A DNA stretch of 64,000 nucleotides from Apteryx mantelli (GCF_036417845.1 NC_089980.1:131652516-131716515), one strand, 5' to 3'. Positions 1 to 11,690 are shown, counted from the first letter of the stretch. Notes: generated by a model not told the origin, from the sequence alone. Numbers and translations are program-made.

Positions 1-1386
1 GGACAGGCTATGAACGTGCCATTTACAGCAAATCAGCTAACGAGTGGTAATTTGTTAAGCTGTGGGAATTTATTCAATTTCAGTTGCGTACCTGCTGTCT
101 TAAGCTAAGCCAGTGCAAGTGAGGTAAGTGCTGTCAGTTCCTAAACGGCTGGTTTATCCCAGAAAGGCAAAACAGATTGTAAGTTCGGGTTAGCATCAGT
201 GAGGTGGTCTGTCTAAAACAGCTCGTGTTTTAGTTCCCTGCCATAACTATGACTGCATTGCCTCTTACCTGCTGGTCATTTTTTTTTATAGTGCATTCTT
301 AAAGATAAATTTTGCTGTGGAGTATTTTTGTTGTAGAATTAAAATTCTCTGTAAATTTGTTGCTTATAAAAGCTGTGGATTGCTCCTGAAGAAAGAATCC
401 CTCTGGTTAACCCACAGAGCAGGTGCTGCCTGATCAGAGGAGAGATATCTCGTGTGTGTGTGTGTGTGTGTGTGCGCATGCACGTGCTCCAATCTTGCCT
501 GAAGAGACTCTACCCACAAATGATGGATGAATTTGGTCTCTCTTCCTTGTGGTCCTTGGCCTGTGTGCAGGGCTTGCAGTTAAGCTGCGCGATACATAGT
601 AAACTATATAATAAAGCGTGATACACAGAACTGCCTGTTAAAAATTAGATTGATAGAGCATTTTAAGGGCTGCTGTTCTTAAACCATGTTTTTAGGATCC
701 TAATATTCATGATGCGGAGGACAGTTTCTCCCTATTTTGATCTTCAGAAAGTGTAAGATGAGAATGGTGCTAGAGAAGAACTTGGCTGATGCTATGAAAG
801 TCCTTGAGTTTTAAAATGTAGACAAATTCATGAGCAGAGGGAGAAGCAAGGCAGTTTCCTATTTTGGAAGGGTTTTTCTCATTATCCTTCCTCTTACACT
901 TAACTGTTTTCCTACATTTTCCTTTTATGCTTCTCTGAATTCCTTGACATAACATCTCGTCATGATTTTAGTGTGTTTGATTGCTGTTTGTGTAGTGTGG
1001 TTGTATCTGTATGGAAAATGAAGGTGTGACTCAGTGCGGAGAGATGCTCTGTGCTACCTTCTTCTGGCACGCGTGAGCAGTAGCGGCAAGGAGCAAGTGA
1101 CGGAGCAGGCACAGCGAGGAGCAACCAAGGGTGTGTGTGGTCTGGTCCCACCGGACAGGTACGGTCTAGTTCTTGCCACCATGTTGCTGCTGCTGCTACA
1201 TCGAATTGCTCAGAGTGAGTCTAGCGAGGGTTTGCCTGCCTGTGCGGTCTGCCTGCCTCTGGCATCTGGGGCGCAGCGTAACATAACTTCCGTCACAGCG
1301 CAGTAAGTATTTTGAATGCAAAGGTAATTCTGACTCCTGTTCTAACTCCTGCTCTTACTTCCTGTGTTCTGTTGATGTTTTGTTAG
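1..1386. other. region before the first recognised FAM228 exon
   Basis: No recognisable exon. It contains a (GT)n run at 452-474 and a moderately CpG-bearing patch at about 1060-1300 with a good donor-like GTAAGT at 1303. I could not match the reading phase of that patch to the exon at 1387. Confidence 0.5.
452..474. repeat. (GT)n microsatellite
   Basis: Uninterrupted GT dinucleotides ending in GTGCGCATGC. Confidence 0.9.
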
Positions 1387-1461
1387 GCAGTGCCTGACGA
1401 AAGTCGAGACATCATTGCTTGTGCTCGGTCTATCTTGGAGAGAGAAAATTATTTCGTTAGG
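1387..1461 (+). CDS. FAM228B: FAM228 coding exon (N-terminal segment)
   Basis: Codes for a segment containing DIIACARSILERENYFVR, in frame with the next exon. The donor is AGG|GTAAGG. The acceptor is ambiguous because TTAG (ending 1386) and GCAG (ending 1390) are four bases apart. Starting at 1387 gives phase 0; starting at 1391 gives a different entry phase. The choice needs the upstream exon, which I could not find. Confidence 0.75.
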
Positions 1462-4400
1462 GTAAGGAGTGATGTCTCTTTTCTCATTTGCTGTTTGCTT
1501 TCCTGCATGTCAGAATGTTTCCTTTCATCAGTGATTGGTGATAAAATGTCAGTTGTCTGTAATATTGGAAAGCTAAATTTAGAAGTACATGTTTCTGGCC
1601 TCTCCAGCGCCATCATCTTCAGGCTCCTGAGGATGTGGTAATCCTAAATAGAAGCTTTGGACTCATATGTCTCTTTTGATGAATTAATTGCTCATTTGCC
1701 CCTATCTTTTGTTTTGTGGGTGAGATTAGATAGTGGTCGTGGTCCTGTGGATAAAGGACAGGAGGGCTGACCTGATCAAGCAGACTGCCACTGCTGCAAG
1801 GAGAAGGTCCTACTCCCACTGCCTCTCTTGCACAAGCTGGTGCTCATCAGACCCCCACTCTGAAATGGTTTCAGCTCACTAACCTGGTGGGAAGAGTGAA
1901 TTATTTTCTGCCGTGTTACACTGGAGCCTAATGAATTTAGAGTCTGAATGCCAGAGACCACGCAAGGGAGAGTTTGGAGCTAAGTGATGGGAAGTGAGGC
2001 GAGAGAGGAGCAGCAAGAAGGGCTGGGAAGCAGGGCCTTGGCCGTAGTGACTAGTCAGATGAGGTTAGCCGTGCTGTATAGCTTCACTCTTTAATGTGGT
2101 TGGCTAACAGGTTGTAATTTTTTTTCTTTATTTTCCATTCCTTACGTAGGAGGTGGACAGGTATTTGAGGCACAATGATTTCCTGAATCTGAGAAAGAAG
2201 GAGATCCTGTACAAGAAATGGCTTGGGGATGTTTCAGAGCCACTGCTGCAGAAAATTGAGGACAAAGTTGACAGCAAATCAAGTGAAGAAATACGGAAAA
2301 GGAATGAAGAACAACTCTCTCTATATTTAAACTACTGTAAAAAGAAGGTATGAACAAGGAGTAAATTTCTGTCATGGGAAGGGTTGCATGCAGAGGGTTG
2401 CAGACAAAATCAGTTTTATGTTATTTACTGTTTGGTTGAGTAGCCTGGAGTTCAGATATGCCTTGTCTGTAACTTACTCTTCCCAAGGACCTCTGCAGTT
2501 TATTTAAGTTCACCGTCATATATGAACAATTGTCCTGTTCGGTGCACTCAGTATGAACCAGGTTGTGAATGCAGCGAAGGTCACGCTGGGTTTCATTCTG
2601 TGGGCTGAACCGTTTCGAGGGAAAACCTTCAGCTCTGTCAGCTGAAACCAAAGGCTGAGTATGTTACCGGAGACTGACCTGCACCCTCGGGAGTTCAGCT
2701 AAAGCAGTACTGCAGCATGTTGGCAGAGTGTGAATGAGAAGTGTTTGTGGCCTCGGATGCCGCTGATCTAACTTTATAAAAGGAAAAAAGGTGGGAATGG
2801 AAGGATACCAATGGGAAGACACCAACAATTTCTTTAGGCTTGCATACAGGTGAATAGACCCAAGCCATGGATTCTGTAGTTCCAAGTGTTTCAGTACTCA
2901 CAAAAATTGCAGTCACTGTAGGAAATATTTGTTTGTTTGTGTTTTCACTGTGCATTTCAGACTGCTGTTGAGTACCACATTGCATGACTTAAATTTCTGC
3001 ATCTCAGAATTAGATATATAGAGCAAAAAGAACAAGTGTACCATTGTGGGATTTAGGATATGTTGGGTATACTGTACCTGTCTGTATTTGCATTAGTCCA
3101 TCCTGCAAGCTGCTGTGCTAGGTCAGGACTTTGCTGGATGTCCTCGAGAAGCAGTGGTTGGTGTTCTGGGATGTGTCCCTCTTCTCCCTGAACAAGCGCA
3201 GCACTAGTGGTCAGCCTCCATCATGGCGATTTCGTGCTGCTGAATGATTTCGTGCTGCCTGGCTGGGGCTGGTAAAGGTGGCATAACACATGTGTGCTTG
3301 CTGCACCCAACCCAGGGATGCCCTCCTCTTCTCCTTGCCCCGTGTTGTCAGCTCTGTCTTGAAGGTGTCTGGAAAGCAGACTGGAGCCCTTCAGAGTAAC
3401 AGAAAAATTAATCTGCATACGTTTGCATTAATTATGTCAGCATACGATACGTTTTGCAGAGCTAGGACACTTCCGTGGATTGGTTAATATCCTGAATTCT
3501 GGCTGTGCGCTTTTTTTCCTCTCACTTCTTTTTGTCCATTTTCCCTTGCTCTTCTCCCTGCTTGTAGGCTTCTCCATGTCCTCTTCCTCAAGTCTCTTCA
3601 TCGTCCTGTATCTGTCATCAGTCTGTTCCCCCTTTCCATATCTATTCTTCTTCCTCTAGTCTCTGTTCTCAGTTTCCCTTTTACTTCACCCCCGACTCTC
3701 CCACTGCTTTGCCTCTTTTTTCTGTCAGACTCCCCAGCCTGGTCTCTCCCTCCCCTTGTTGCTGCTGAGATTTCCCCCAGTTCTCCACTGTCCCTTGCTT
3801 TTCAAAGCCTCCTCCCCTTTTTCTCCGTTCTCCTCTTCCCTTCCTACTCTTTCTCCCCTCACTGTCCCTTCCAAGTTCCTCTGTCTCAGTCCTTCTCTCA
3901 TCTCGCTTCCCTGCCTCCTTTCTCACCCAATCTTAATTCTTTCTGCGTGAAAGGGGTCAAACACGGGTGTGCTGAGCAGCACCTAACCCAACGGACTGTG
4001 GCCTCAGCATGTATGGTAAGGGGATGATATGTAATAATATACCAAGGGGTGGCACTAAAACTCTGCAAACCAAGTGATGTTAAGGCATAAAGCTTTACAG
4101 GGACATAAACCGGAGAAGGTGAGAGGGGCTGCTGTATACTCTCCAGGCAGAGCCAGGAGCAGAGGCTCCTGTAGCCACAGCAGTGTTCGCTCTCCAGGAG
4201 TAACTCAAGCCCTGCAGAGCTGCCCAGGTGCCTGCTGAGAGCCTGGGAACAGCGCAGGCTCTTGGGGCCTTGGTCACTAGCCCATGGGAGTAACTTCAAC
4301 ACAGTGACCCCGAAACCTGCTGCAGATCTCACTTCCTGTGGTTTGGCCTTGTTCTGCAGCACGTCCTGGACTGTTCAGGTTAAAGTATGACACTTTCAGC

Positions 4401-7400
4401 TCTCAGCTTGAAATCACATTCACAGACCTCCAAAAAGAACTGTGTAGAGTGAAGATCTAGAGGGCTGGATGCTCCTTTCCTTGCAGGGCTGGGACCCCTG
4501 GAGAATGGTTTCCGCAGGAAACCTAGAAACCTTAATTGGAAACATTTTGCAAGAATGAGAGTGACCTGAGAGTATTAGGTAGAACTGTTTTGTGTGCTTC
4601 CCCTGTGGGCATTGCTTGTGGCCTCTGTTCATTTTGGGTTTCTGTTTTTTCTTATCTCTGCAGCTCCTGTTTAATACAATTTAGATGAGTCTAGTCTTAT
4701 TGGCTGTCAACATTACAGTATAATTTGGAGGCAAATGGATGTAATCTACCTTATCATCAGGCCTGCTCAATGTGTTGACCTTGGCTACCTCAGCGTGTTC
4801 AGCTTCTTGACAGCCTGTTTCATCTGGTGTTTTTTTGGTCTTGACAACAACAGTGAAAGCTGGAGTGGTGGTGACTGCTGTTCCCCAGCTATCTCTGGTC
4901 ACAGGGAACTTGAATTGCATAATAAATATCTAAAGTTCATTGACAGCAGAGTTCTGGATGAGATGGAGCTGTGGTCTGAACCAGTAGGGGTAGATCAGGT
5001 CTTTGCTCTTACACGTAGTAACAAAAACATGCTTATGATTGAGACCCCCCACTCTCATCTTGGGAATAGTGACCGGCCTGGAACTATGGCTGGTGGGGGA
5101 TCAGTCACTTTTTTAAGATCAGTTTCCTTCTGTGTCAAAATTTTTTCCTTTGGACAGAATTCCCAATATTTGGACAGTCCTAGTTATGACTGTGATTCCA
5201 GTCTCTAATTTCTGGATGCTTCGTGAAAGCATTATTTATGCCTGTGATAAATTAAAATGGATGAATTTTCCTGTTATACTCAATCACCTTCCTTCTGAGG
5301 TGAAAATTCGGAAGCCCCTGTAGTCTCTGCTGCCTCCAGTGCACTGTGTACGTACCATGCCTGGCTGCGTAATCTCTTCCACCTAGGCTGGCTGCTCTGC
5401 TACTGCTTTATTAGCAATAGCTTTTGAGACCTGACCTGCTGCCTGCTTCTCCCCCAGGGCTATGCGGCTTTGGACACTTACAACCCTTCAGAGTATGATC
5501 CGTTCTTCCTGAAGACGTGTACAGACTGCTGGAAGGTGTGATGGTTATTTATGATGGGGGTTTTAGATGCACCCTTTGACCAGCATGAAGTTAATGGTTA
5601 AAGAGGAGGCCCTGTTATGTTCCTGACTTGCTGTTCTGGGGCTGGTGTAAAGCAGCACGTTCTAGCTGAACAAACAGGGGTCCCAGCTCCTACTGCATTT
5701 AAGCCCATGAGTGTTTGAAAATGGGTGTCACTGGGAATAGGGTTTGGATAGTAAACACAGACTTGAAGGCACAGTAGGCAATGGGGGGAGGTTTGCTTTC
5801 CCGAACTCACATTCAGCGTGGTCACGTGGGAAGCATCCTGTCTAAGGAGAGTAGGGGAGTTCCACAGCAAAGCTGGGTTTGTGTCTGTAAAAGGAAATAG
5901 TTCAGATATAATCTTTACAGAAACTTTCACTCAGATACACCAAAGACGTGGGTACCTAATGGAAGAGTTAGGTAGGACTCGGACTCAAATCCTTGAAGTG
6001 CAATTCTCTAAATCCCTCCTGGATGCCACAGTCCCTCAGCAGCTGTGTGGACTGAGCTGGTACTTGCAATGAGCCACTTGGGGTTCATCCATGTCACCTG
6101 CATCCTTTACCTCTATGGATTAATGCAGTAAGCACGCTCTGAGCTGGGTCCTGCTGGACTTTGCGCTGCGTGCAGTGGCAATGACTCCTTTTCTCCAGAA
6201 CAGAAGTAGAGCTGCCCATTTCTCCACCAGCTTGGCCCGAGCACTCTGGAAATGGTGCACTGTGCAGCCTTTGACATTGGGGCTTCAGGGCCACAGCGCA
6301 CACCTTCCAGGAGAGTATCTGAGGAATAAGGCTTGAGAGTGTTACTGAACAGGGTGAGGGGTCTGATCCTTTCCTTGTCGCGTGACATCACTGTGATAGG
6401 AGCCAGATCTCATGGCCTATAGTCTAATTGTGCAGCAGAGTTGCTGAATGCCTCATAGCCTGACTCAGGAGCTGAGGTGCTCAGCATCTCCCAGAATCAG
6501 GCCATTCAGGTCCATGCCTTATTTCCTCATTCATAAAAATGAGGCTGATGGTTCTTCCCTGCTAACCAGTGGTATCTTGAAGTTCACACTTTTCTGACTT
6601 CAGTCTTTGAGGCTGTTTGACAAAGTGCTTATGTAGCATGAACTAATTGTCTCTGTCACAGGTTTCAATACCAACGTTACAGGATCCGCTGTTAAAAGAC
6701 ATGCAAAGAAAGTTTACTGAGAAACGCATTATCAAGCAGTGCGAAACAGGTATTTAAAATAATCAATCAGGAACCCTTTCTTGGAAGCATTTCCTATCGA
6801 GGGCCATCCTTGCTTGTGACAGTCGATGCTCACACCGTGCACTTGTTACTTTCCTGTCAGGAAGGCTGTGCTCGTCCAGAGAACTGAATGAACTCAGTAA
6901 AGCAGAACTGCCACTGCTTCCTTTAAGCCGACAACGTATGGATGCTGTTGAGTGGCTGAAGATACCACATGGCTACATTGCTAGTGAGGTCCACCAAACA
7001 AAGCGGTAAGAGCTAACGTGCTTATAGAGAGGCAGCGCAAGAGCTACAGGGGACAAGCTCTGTGTTTGGCTGCATAGCAAAAGTGCTAAAACCTAAATTT
7101 CATGGTGAATTCTGCTTTTCGCCTGAGAAGGGGAGTGTTGGTGAAGGGAAAGCCTTCAGGTACGGAGTTGACAGCAGGATGTGCTAAAAGTCGAGCTTGA
7201 TGGCTAAGCGGAGCCTTGAAATAAAGCAGCTTTTGGTGAAAAGTTTCTTGCATTTTCTGGGTGCAGCCTGGCAGCCAGCCCTACAGTTCAGGCTAGAGAA
7301 TACCTCCTTGATGTTGTAACTGGAAGATCTCAGAGGATTTAATGTTCATGCTTTTTTGCTATCAGTTTCTAGATTTTGGCAGCAGAGTGAGATCAGATCC

Positions 7401-8505
7401 ATGTTTGCTCAGCCAGAGTGTCCTTTGACCTTTGTGATACGGTGTGTGTCCTGGCTTGAGCAACGCGGCTGTTTCTGTAAAGGAGCTGCTTGTACTCAGG
7501 GCGCTAAACACCACTCCAGAAAGTTGCAGCCCAGAGCTCAGGTTCATAACAGGTTTTTCTTGCCTACAGGGTGGTTAGATCCAAAATACAGTAGCAGTCA
7601 CTAACGTTAAAGGGCTGTGGTAGAAGATAAGGAAAATAACAGAACAATTTCTGGGTCTGCACCTGGACTGGAGCAACACTGTTCAGCTGGGGTCCTTCAG
7701 TGTCCTAGTGACAGCTGAAGGGTGGTTAGAGGATGGAGCTGCAGTAGCTCTCTGCTCTTGCAACCCTGCAAGCACTGAACTGGCGCAGCGATGGCAACTG
7801 CTGCTCTGCTCCCTAAGCCGAGGACAACAGAGAACCCCAGCTGCCCTGACAGGGAGAGAAGCCTTTGGGATGAGTGAAGAGTGAGTTTTGTTTCGTTAGG
7901 TTTTTTTAAAGTCCCAGTGCTCTCATCCCTCCCTTTTGAAAGCTCCCTGGTTCTGCTTCGCAGTACACAACACCTGAAGGAATTCCTGTTCTCCAGCAAC
8001 AGGAACATCAGACTGAAGCGAGAGCCTGAGGTTTTCCTGAATCATGCCCACTCTATCCTTGCTTTCCATGCTCCCCTCCCCCACCTTCCTCACCCCACTA
8101 GAATCTTTTTCATGCCTGTTATTGGCCCAAGGCTTTAATCCAGCATAATATTTAGAGCAGTTATGGATAGTGGCAGGTTTTAGGAAGAAAACTGGTCAAA
8201 AACCAAGTTTCCTGGAGTGACTCAGTGTGGGGAAAGAGCTAGCGCAGGAAGCTGTGCTGGGCTGCAGCAATCATAGTGTTGAAGGGAGTAGTAATAGTTT
8301 TTATTTCTGTTTAAAGGCGAAAAGTTGTTGAGCACCACAAAGATGGCAAGAGCTCGTGCCACCTGTCCTCCAGCTGACTGTGCGGTGGGAAGCACAGCCG
8401 TCAGAAGGTACCGTTCACAATATACAGGTTAGAGCTTCTGCCAAAGCAGGCGATAACAGGCCAGTCCTTCTGGCAGGCTGCAATAAACTTAGCACCTTAA
8501 ACGTG
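1387..8505 (+). CDS. FAM228B: FAM228-family gene, 3' part (spliced; 6 coding exons seen)
   Basis: Seen: exons 1387-1461, 2150-2347, 5458-5535, 6662-6749, 6861-7005 and 8317-8377 join in one frame for 214 residues plus TGA. The protein carries the FAM228 hallmarks: a SILERENYF segment, a helical YLRHNDFLNLRKKEILYKKW block, a YNPSEYDPFF motif, an IPTLQDPLLKDMQRKF block, QCETG, and EWLKIPHGYIASE. Known: FAM228 proteins are uncharacterised, and in mammals FAM228A and FAM228B lie beside ITSN2. The complete helical block resembles FAM228B more than FAM228A as I remember them, so the A/B label is tentative. The 5' end, including the start codon, is not identified. An AATAAA at 8482-8487 suggests the transcript ends near 8505. 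Confidence 0.8.
2150..2347 (+). CDS. FAM228B: FAM228 coding exon (conserved helical block)
   Basis: 66 codons, phase 0 at both ends. Acceptor TTACGTAG|GAG and donor AAG|GTATGA. It encodes EVDRYLRHNDFLNLRKKEIL followed by a KKW segment and a lysine/glutamate-rich helix ending KKK. This is the most diagnostic part of the family. Confidence 0.9.
2348..5457 (+). other. FAM228 intron with strong pyrimidine tract
   Basis: Long intron. Positions about 3500-3950 are strikingly C/T-rich on the plus strand. The rest holds only unrecognised open frames, for example 4735-5208 plus and 3898-4362 minus, without identifiable homology. Confidence 0.6.
3500..3950. repeat. strand-asymmetric polypyrimidine tract
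   Basis: About 450 bases dominated by TCTCCC/TTCC-type runs on the plus strand and purines on the minus. Low-complexity sequence inside the FAM228 intron. Confidence 0.75.
5458..5535 (+). CDS. FAM228B: FAM228 coding exon (YNPSEYDPF motif)
   Basis: 26 codons, phase 0-0. Acceptor CTCCCCCAG|GGC and donor AAG|GTGTGA. It encodes GYAALDTYNPSEYDPFFLK, matching the family's Y-x-P-x-E-Y-D-P-F motif. The tail TCTDCWK has two extra cysteines that I do not recall from mammalian relatives. Confidence 0.85.
5536..6661 (+). other. FAM228 intron
   Basis: No recognisable element apart from ordinary intronic sequence; ends in a good acceptor, CTGTCACAG. Confidence 0.6.
6662..6749 (+). CDS. FAM228B: FAM228 coding exon (IPxLxDPLL / QCETG block)
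   Basis: 88 bases, entering in phase 0 and leaving in phase 1. Acceptor CTGTCACAG|GTT and donor ACAG|GTATTT. It encodes VSIPTLQDPLLKDMQRKF and ends with the QCET(G) motif characteristic of the family. Confidence 0.87.
6861..7005 (+). CDS. FAM228B: FAM228 coding exon (EWLKIP motif)
   Basis: 145 bases. Acceptor CCTGTCAG|GA and donor CG|GTAAGA. It encodes SSRELNELSKAELPLLPLSR, then DAVEWLKIPHGYIASE and HQTK. The EWLK-P-x-Y-I-x-SE pattern corresponds to the C-terminal conserved block of FAM228 proteins. Confidence 0.87.
7006..8316 (+). other. FAM228 last intron
   Basis: No recognisable feature; several short open frames without homology. Confidence 0.55.
8317..8377 (+). CDS. FAM228B: FAM228 terminal coding exon
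   Basis: Acceptor TTTCTGTTTAAAG|G. The exon finishes the split Arg codon, continues RKVVEHHKDGKSSCHLSSS and stops at TGA 8375-8377. The RRKV start resembles the basic stretch after the conserved block in mammals, but the protein then ends early. The assignment rests on phase match, an acceptable acceptor and the AATAAA about 105 bases beyond the stop. Confidence 0.65.
8482..8487 (+). terminator. poly(A) signal of FAM228 transcript
   Basis: AATAAA, 105 bases after the stop. A GT-rich stretch (GTGTGTGAGATG) near 8540 could serve as the downstream element. Confidence 0.6.
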
Positions 8506-9459
8506 TTTCCGAAGTATTCTTTACACAACAGCCAAAGAAGTGTGTGAGATGTTGCTCCTTTTATTTCCAGTTGCAGGTCAAAACCTGTGTGGATCCAAAA
8601 TAATATTTTAGGAGACTTAATTTAAGCTTGGCCCTAGGAAGACAGTGCAGACATTCTCTAGTTTATTATAAGCTGATGGTGTCTTTGTATTAAAAGAGAC
8701 AGAACTAGTGAGAAAAGTTAGAAAAAAATTCTGCTAAGCCACTCTTCTGTGCAGCATAGACTCTCTGTGTTTTCCCCAGGACTGCAGATAGCTACAGCTC
8801 TGAGTCTGCTGTATCTCATATTACAAGAAGCGCGAATCTTAGCAGTGGTCAGAGGGAAAAGCAAATTTCACTTACAGCTTCAACTCTTGCAGTTTTGCGA
8901 AAGAAGCTCAAACGGGTTACCTTGTGTGTTAAGAACAAACCCTCTCTTTAAACGACTAGGGAGGTGCCCTCGGCTTTGTGCACGGTTAGCAGACAGGTAC
9001 AGAAGAGCAGATTAGAAAGCAGTGATAAGGAAATAATGATTTTTTTTCTTTAAATCTTTATCAGGACTCGAATACGGAATGTCTTGCAAAATATTGCTAA
9101 GGTCCTACTGTACTACCAAGGCAAGGTAGTCGGAGGATTTTCTCTGACAGCATGCATGCATTAAATCAAACTAACATATATATTCATTGTTTGAGAAGGC
9201 AGGAAGTAATGAGGGGAGATGGTATCTGTTCTGGGTCAGAATGTCTGGTACTTTTCAGATGATCAGTACTGAACAATAGATGCTGCCAGTGCCCTATAAA
9301 TTATTTCTCTATTGTGCCATTATGGTCCCTGTTTCTCTGCTAGTTTGACTGCATAGGAGCTCAGCCTGAAAAGACGCACAGTTTTCTCTGTGCAGGTTCA
9401 GGAAGTTCTTACCTCCCCCTGTACAGACACAATCTCTCAAAGAGTTGCCAAGATTTAGT
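8506..9459. other. intergenic gap between convergent genes
   Basis: Separates the FAM228 poly(A) signal from the predicted ITSN2 transcript end. Apart from the possible exon at 9065-9125, no feature was recognised. Confidence 0.5.
9065..9125 (+). CDS. possible alternative FAM228 exon
   Basis: A well-formed acceptor (T-rich tract then TTTATCAG|G) is followed by 61 bases open in the phase required by the donor at 7005. It encodes RTRIRNVLQNIAKVLLYYQG and a final Lys, then a donor AAG|GTAGTC. If used it would replace the exon at 8317. No family similarity was recognised in its sequence, so this is only a splice-signal prediction. Confidence 0.25.
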
Positions 9460-10789
9460 TTTATTTAGGGTTAGAAAATACTGAACCGCAGAAACCTGTT
9501 AAAAGTAACAGGCTGCCTCAGTCCTATAACAGGAGGGCGTACAGATGGCAATCGGGTGCGAAACTACCGGACATCAGGAGGTATCGCAGCACCCGTGATT
9601 GATAAAAAAGGGCACGCAGTGTTCAGAATTGCATGCCGTGCTTTTTCAACAAAGCAGTTTAAGGAGGCAGTAAAATGGTTACAATGTATCAAACACTTCA
9701 TAAAGAAACTCTCTTTTACCATCCCTGATATTAGCGCCAGGAGAAAGATTTTGTTTTACAACCACTTTCATTTTACAGATGCTTGCTGGGCTAGCAGTTC
9801 CCCAGAATAAACATTTTAGACTTTAATAAACTTTTCTTGAATTCAATCCTATAAGTTTTCTCATTATTTCACATTCTTCTGTACAATAAAATATACTTTT
9901 TAAAAAAATCACTATGCATCAATAAACATCTGTAGACAAATTACATTAATAAACTTTATATTTTACTCTCTATATACATGTTGGCAATGACAAAGCTTCA
10001 AGATTCACATGGAGGTCTGCAGAACCGAGGATATGTACACAAATAACTTACATTTAGGAAAATCAAAAGCTGAAGAGTATTTTTCCACATAATTGTGGGT
10101 CACAGTATTTAAAATATTTTTTCTAGTTATTCTTTACAACCACATTGTCTCAGCAGAGAATGATTAATCAAACTGAAGCAGAAAGAAAAATCAAGTTGCA
10201 ATTACTGATTCAGTGCAGAACTAAGTCAAGTAAAGAACTACACTTGATTTTTAAAGAATATACAATATATTGGAGACTCCTCCAGTGCTAAGGCTTCTTC
10301 AGCTTTTAATCTTTAAAGTTATCATCCTGAGATGGGAAGATTCCAGTGGATATCACTTTTCAGGTTTCAAATGGAATGATCCTAGCATTAAACTAAACCA
10401 TTCCTCAGTCTATATGTTAGACTAAGTGGTAACATGTACATACATTTTGATGCCACATTTCTACTTAATACTTTTTATGGCCCTGAAAACAGAAACATTG
10501 GCATCCAAACCCAACATATTTCAATATCATAAAAAGGCACTGAGCTATACTATGTACACATACACGTATACAGTGTACATGTATGTATGCTGTATACAGT
10601 AACATTTTTGTTTGCATAGATCAACAACAACTTTGAACACAGCAAAGAACTCAAACAGAACCAGTAACTAAGAGGAATATGGAAGCAGCAGGAATTCTTG
10701 CTCAATAACCAGCTTAGGGCAAAGAAGCTTTTAGAAAAAATGTTCAGGCAGATAGCTTCATTTGTCCTTCATAAATTAAAAAAGTGTTC
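9445..10789 (-). other. ITSN2: ITSN2 3' UTR (predicted)
   Basis: AT-rich sequence following the ITSN2 stop. The first minus-strand AATAAA after the stop is at 9465-9460, with a GT-rich stretch about 25-45 bases beyond it (GATTGTGTCTGT). ATTAAA variants at 10320-10315 and 9827-9822 could give shorter UTRs. The end is inferred from motifs only. Confidence 0.5.
9460..9465 (-). terminator. ITSN2: candidate distal poly(A) signal of ITSN2
   Basis: AATAAA on the minus strand, about 1.3 kb after the stop codon, with GT-rich sequence downstream. It is the first canonical hexamer encountered. Confidence 0.5.
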
Positions 10790-10947
10790 TTAAAGGAGTG
10801 TTTTCTGCTCAAAGAGTTGCAGGTCGAAACGGACCCAGACTTCGCCAGTTGGAACTTCGTGCAGCAGTAAGTGTTTAGTTGTGGGTCCCTTGCTCTCTTG
10901 TTCTGTTCTGATTTTTGCTACTGGAATTTCAGTGCGACCCAAAAAAT
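10790..10947 (-). CDS. ITSN2: ITSN2 exon 37 of window (C2 end and stop)
   Basis: Encodes [20 protein letters not shown], then [20 protein letters not shown] and EQKTLL, stopping at TAA 10792-10790. The C terminus matches the intersectin family exactly as I know it. Acceptor GTCCAACAG|AT. Confidence 0.97.
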
Positions 10948-11638
10948 CTGTTGGACAAATGCAAACGAGTAAGAAATGTCATTAAACAAAGACATCTTTG
11001 CTTAGAAGACCTGAAAGCGCAAGGTTAAGAAGCAATGTGCTATGTAGTGTGTAGACCAAAATAACGTGCCGGTATCACCTCAAGAGGAAGCTACACCTGA
11101 CAGACAGGAGAGCTCAGGTCTACGCGGCAGTTTCTCCTGATGTCACATGCAGCATCCTTACAACTCTCTAGCTTTGATTTTGCACATTAGCTTTGGCTTT
11201 TCACCTTTTCCTGCTATCATTAATGTTGCTGTACTATCACACTTCTATCTGTAACAACTACAAGTTACAACAAGTGACAATCTCAACATAAAGAGCAAGT
11301 TCATGGGCGTATTCAGTATTCAGTACCAGAGCATTAATCTCAAGCTCCCTGTTTGACAGGATTTTTACTCTTGTGTAAATCAGCCAGTACTGACAAAAAA
11401 TTTAGAAGACAAAAATGCTATGGAATTAGAATGGAAAACATGCCTTTATGTCACAGTTTGATCTAAGGGCTTTGAAAATATCAGATCCCCTTTCAGTAAT
11501 GCTATTTCAAATGTCCTCCTGTCTTAGTGCTGGAAGGACAGAATTAAATGATGGAGTCTGTTCACAAGTCATTTGCAGTGCTATGAAGCCAAACGAAAAA
11601 TATTCAACTATTTTGGCTCAGCCAACTTTTAATTAGGC

Positions 11639-11671
<33 letters not shown>

Positions 11672-11690
11672 TACACACACACACACACAT

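Noticed and set aside
1..46. Possible FAM228 5' exon ending SKSANEW before a GTAATT donor
   Set aside because: Resembles the S-K-E-W motif of mammalian FAM228, but the exit phase does not fit the exon at 1387 with either acceptor, and about nine expected residues would be missing.
1181..1302. ATG in a perfect Kozak context followed by a leucine-rich, signal-like stretch and a GTAAGT donor
   Set aside because: The exit phase is incompatible with the recognised next exon, and FAM228 proteins have no signal peptide; no homology seen.
3681..3926. Arg/Lys/Glu-rich minus-strand open frame
   Set aside because: Artefact of the polypyrimidine tract; low complexity, no real gene signature.
3898..4362. 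154-residue minus-strand open frame in a FAM228 intron
   Set aside because: No recognisable domain and opposite to the gene's strand; most likely chance.
9556..9810. Plus-strand 84-residue open frame ending at an AATAAA
   Set aside because: No homology and no supporting splice junction; it may merely overlap the end of the ITSN2 3' UTR.
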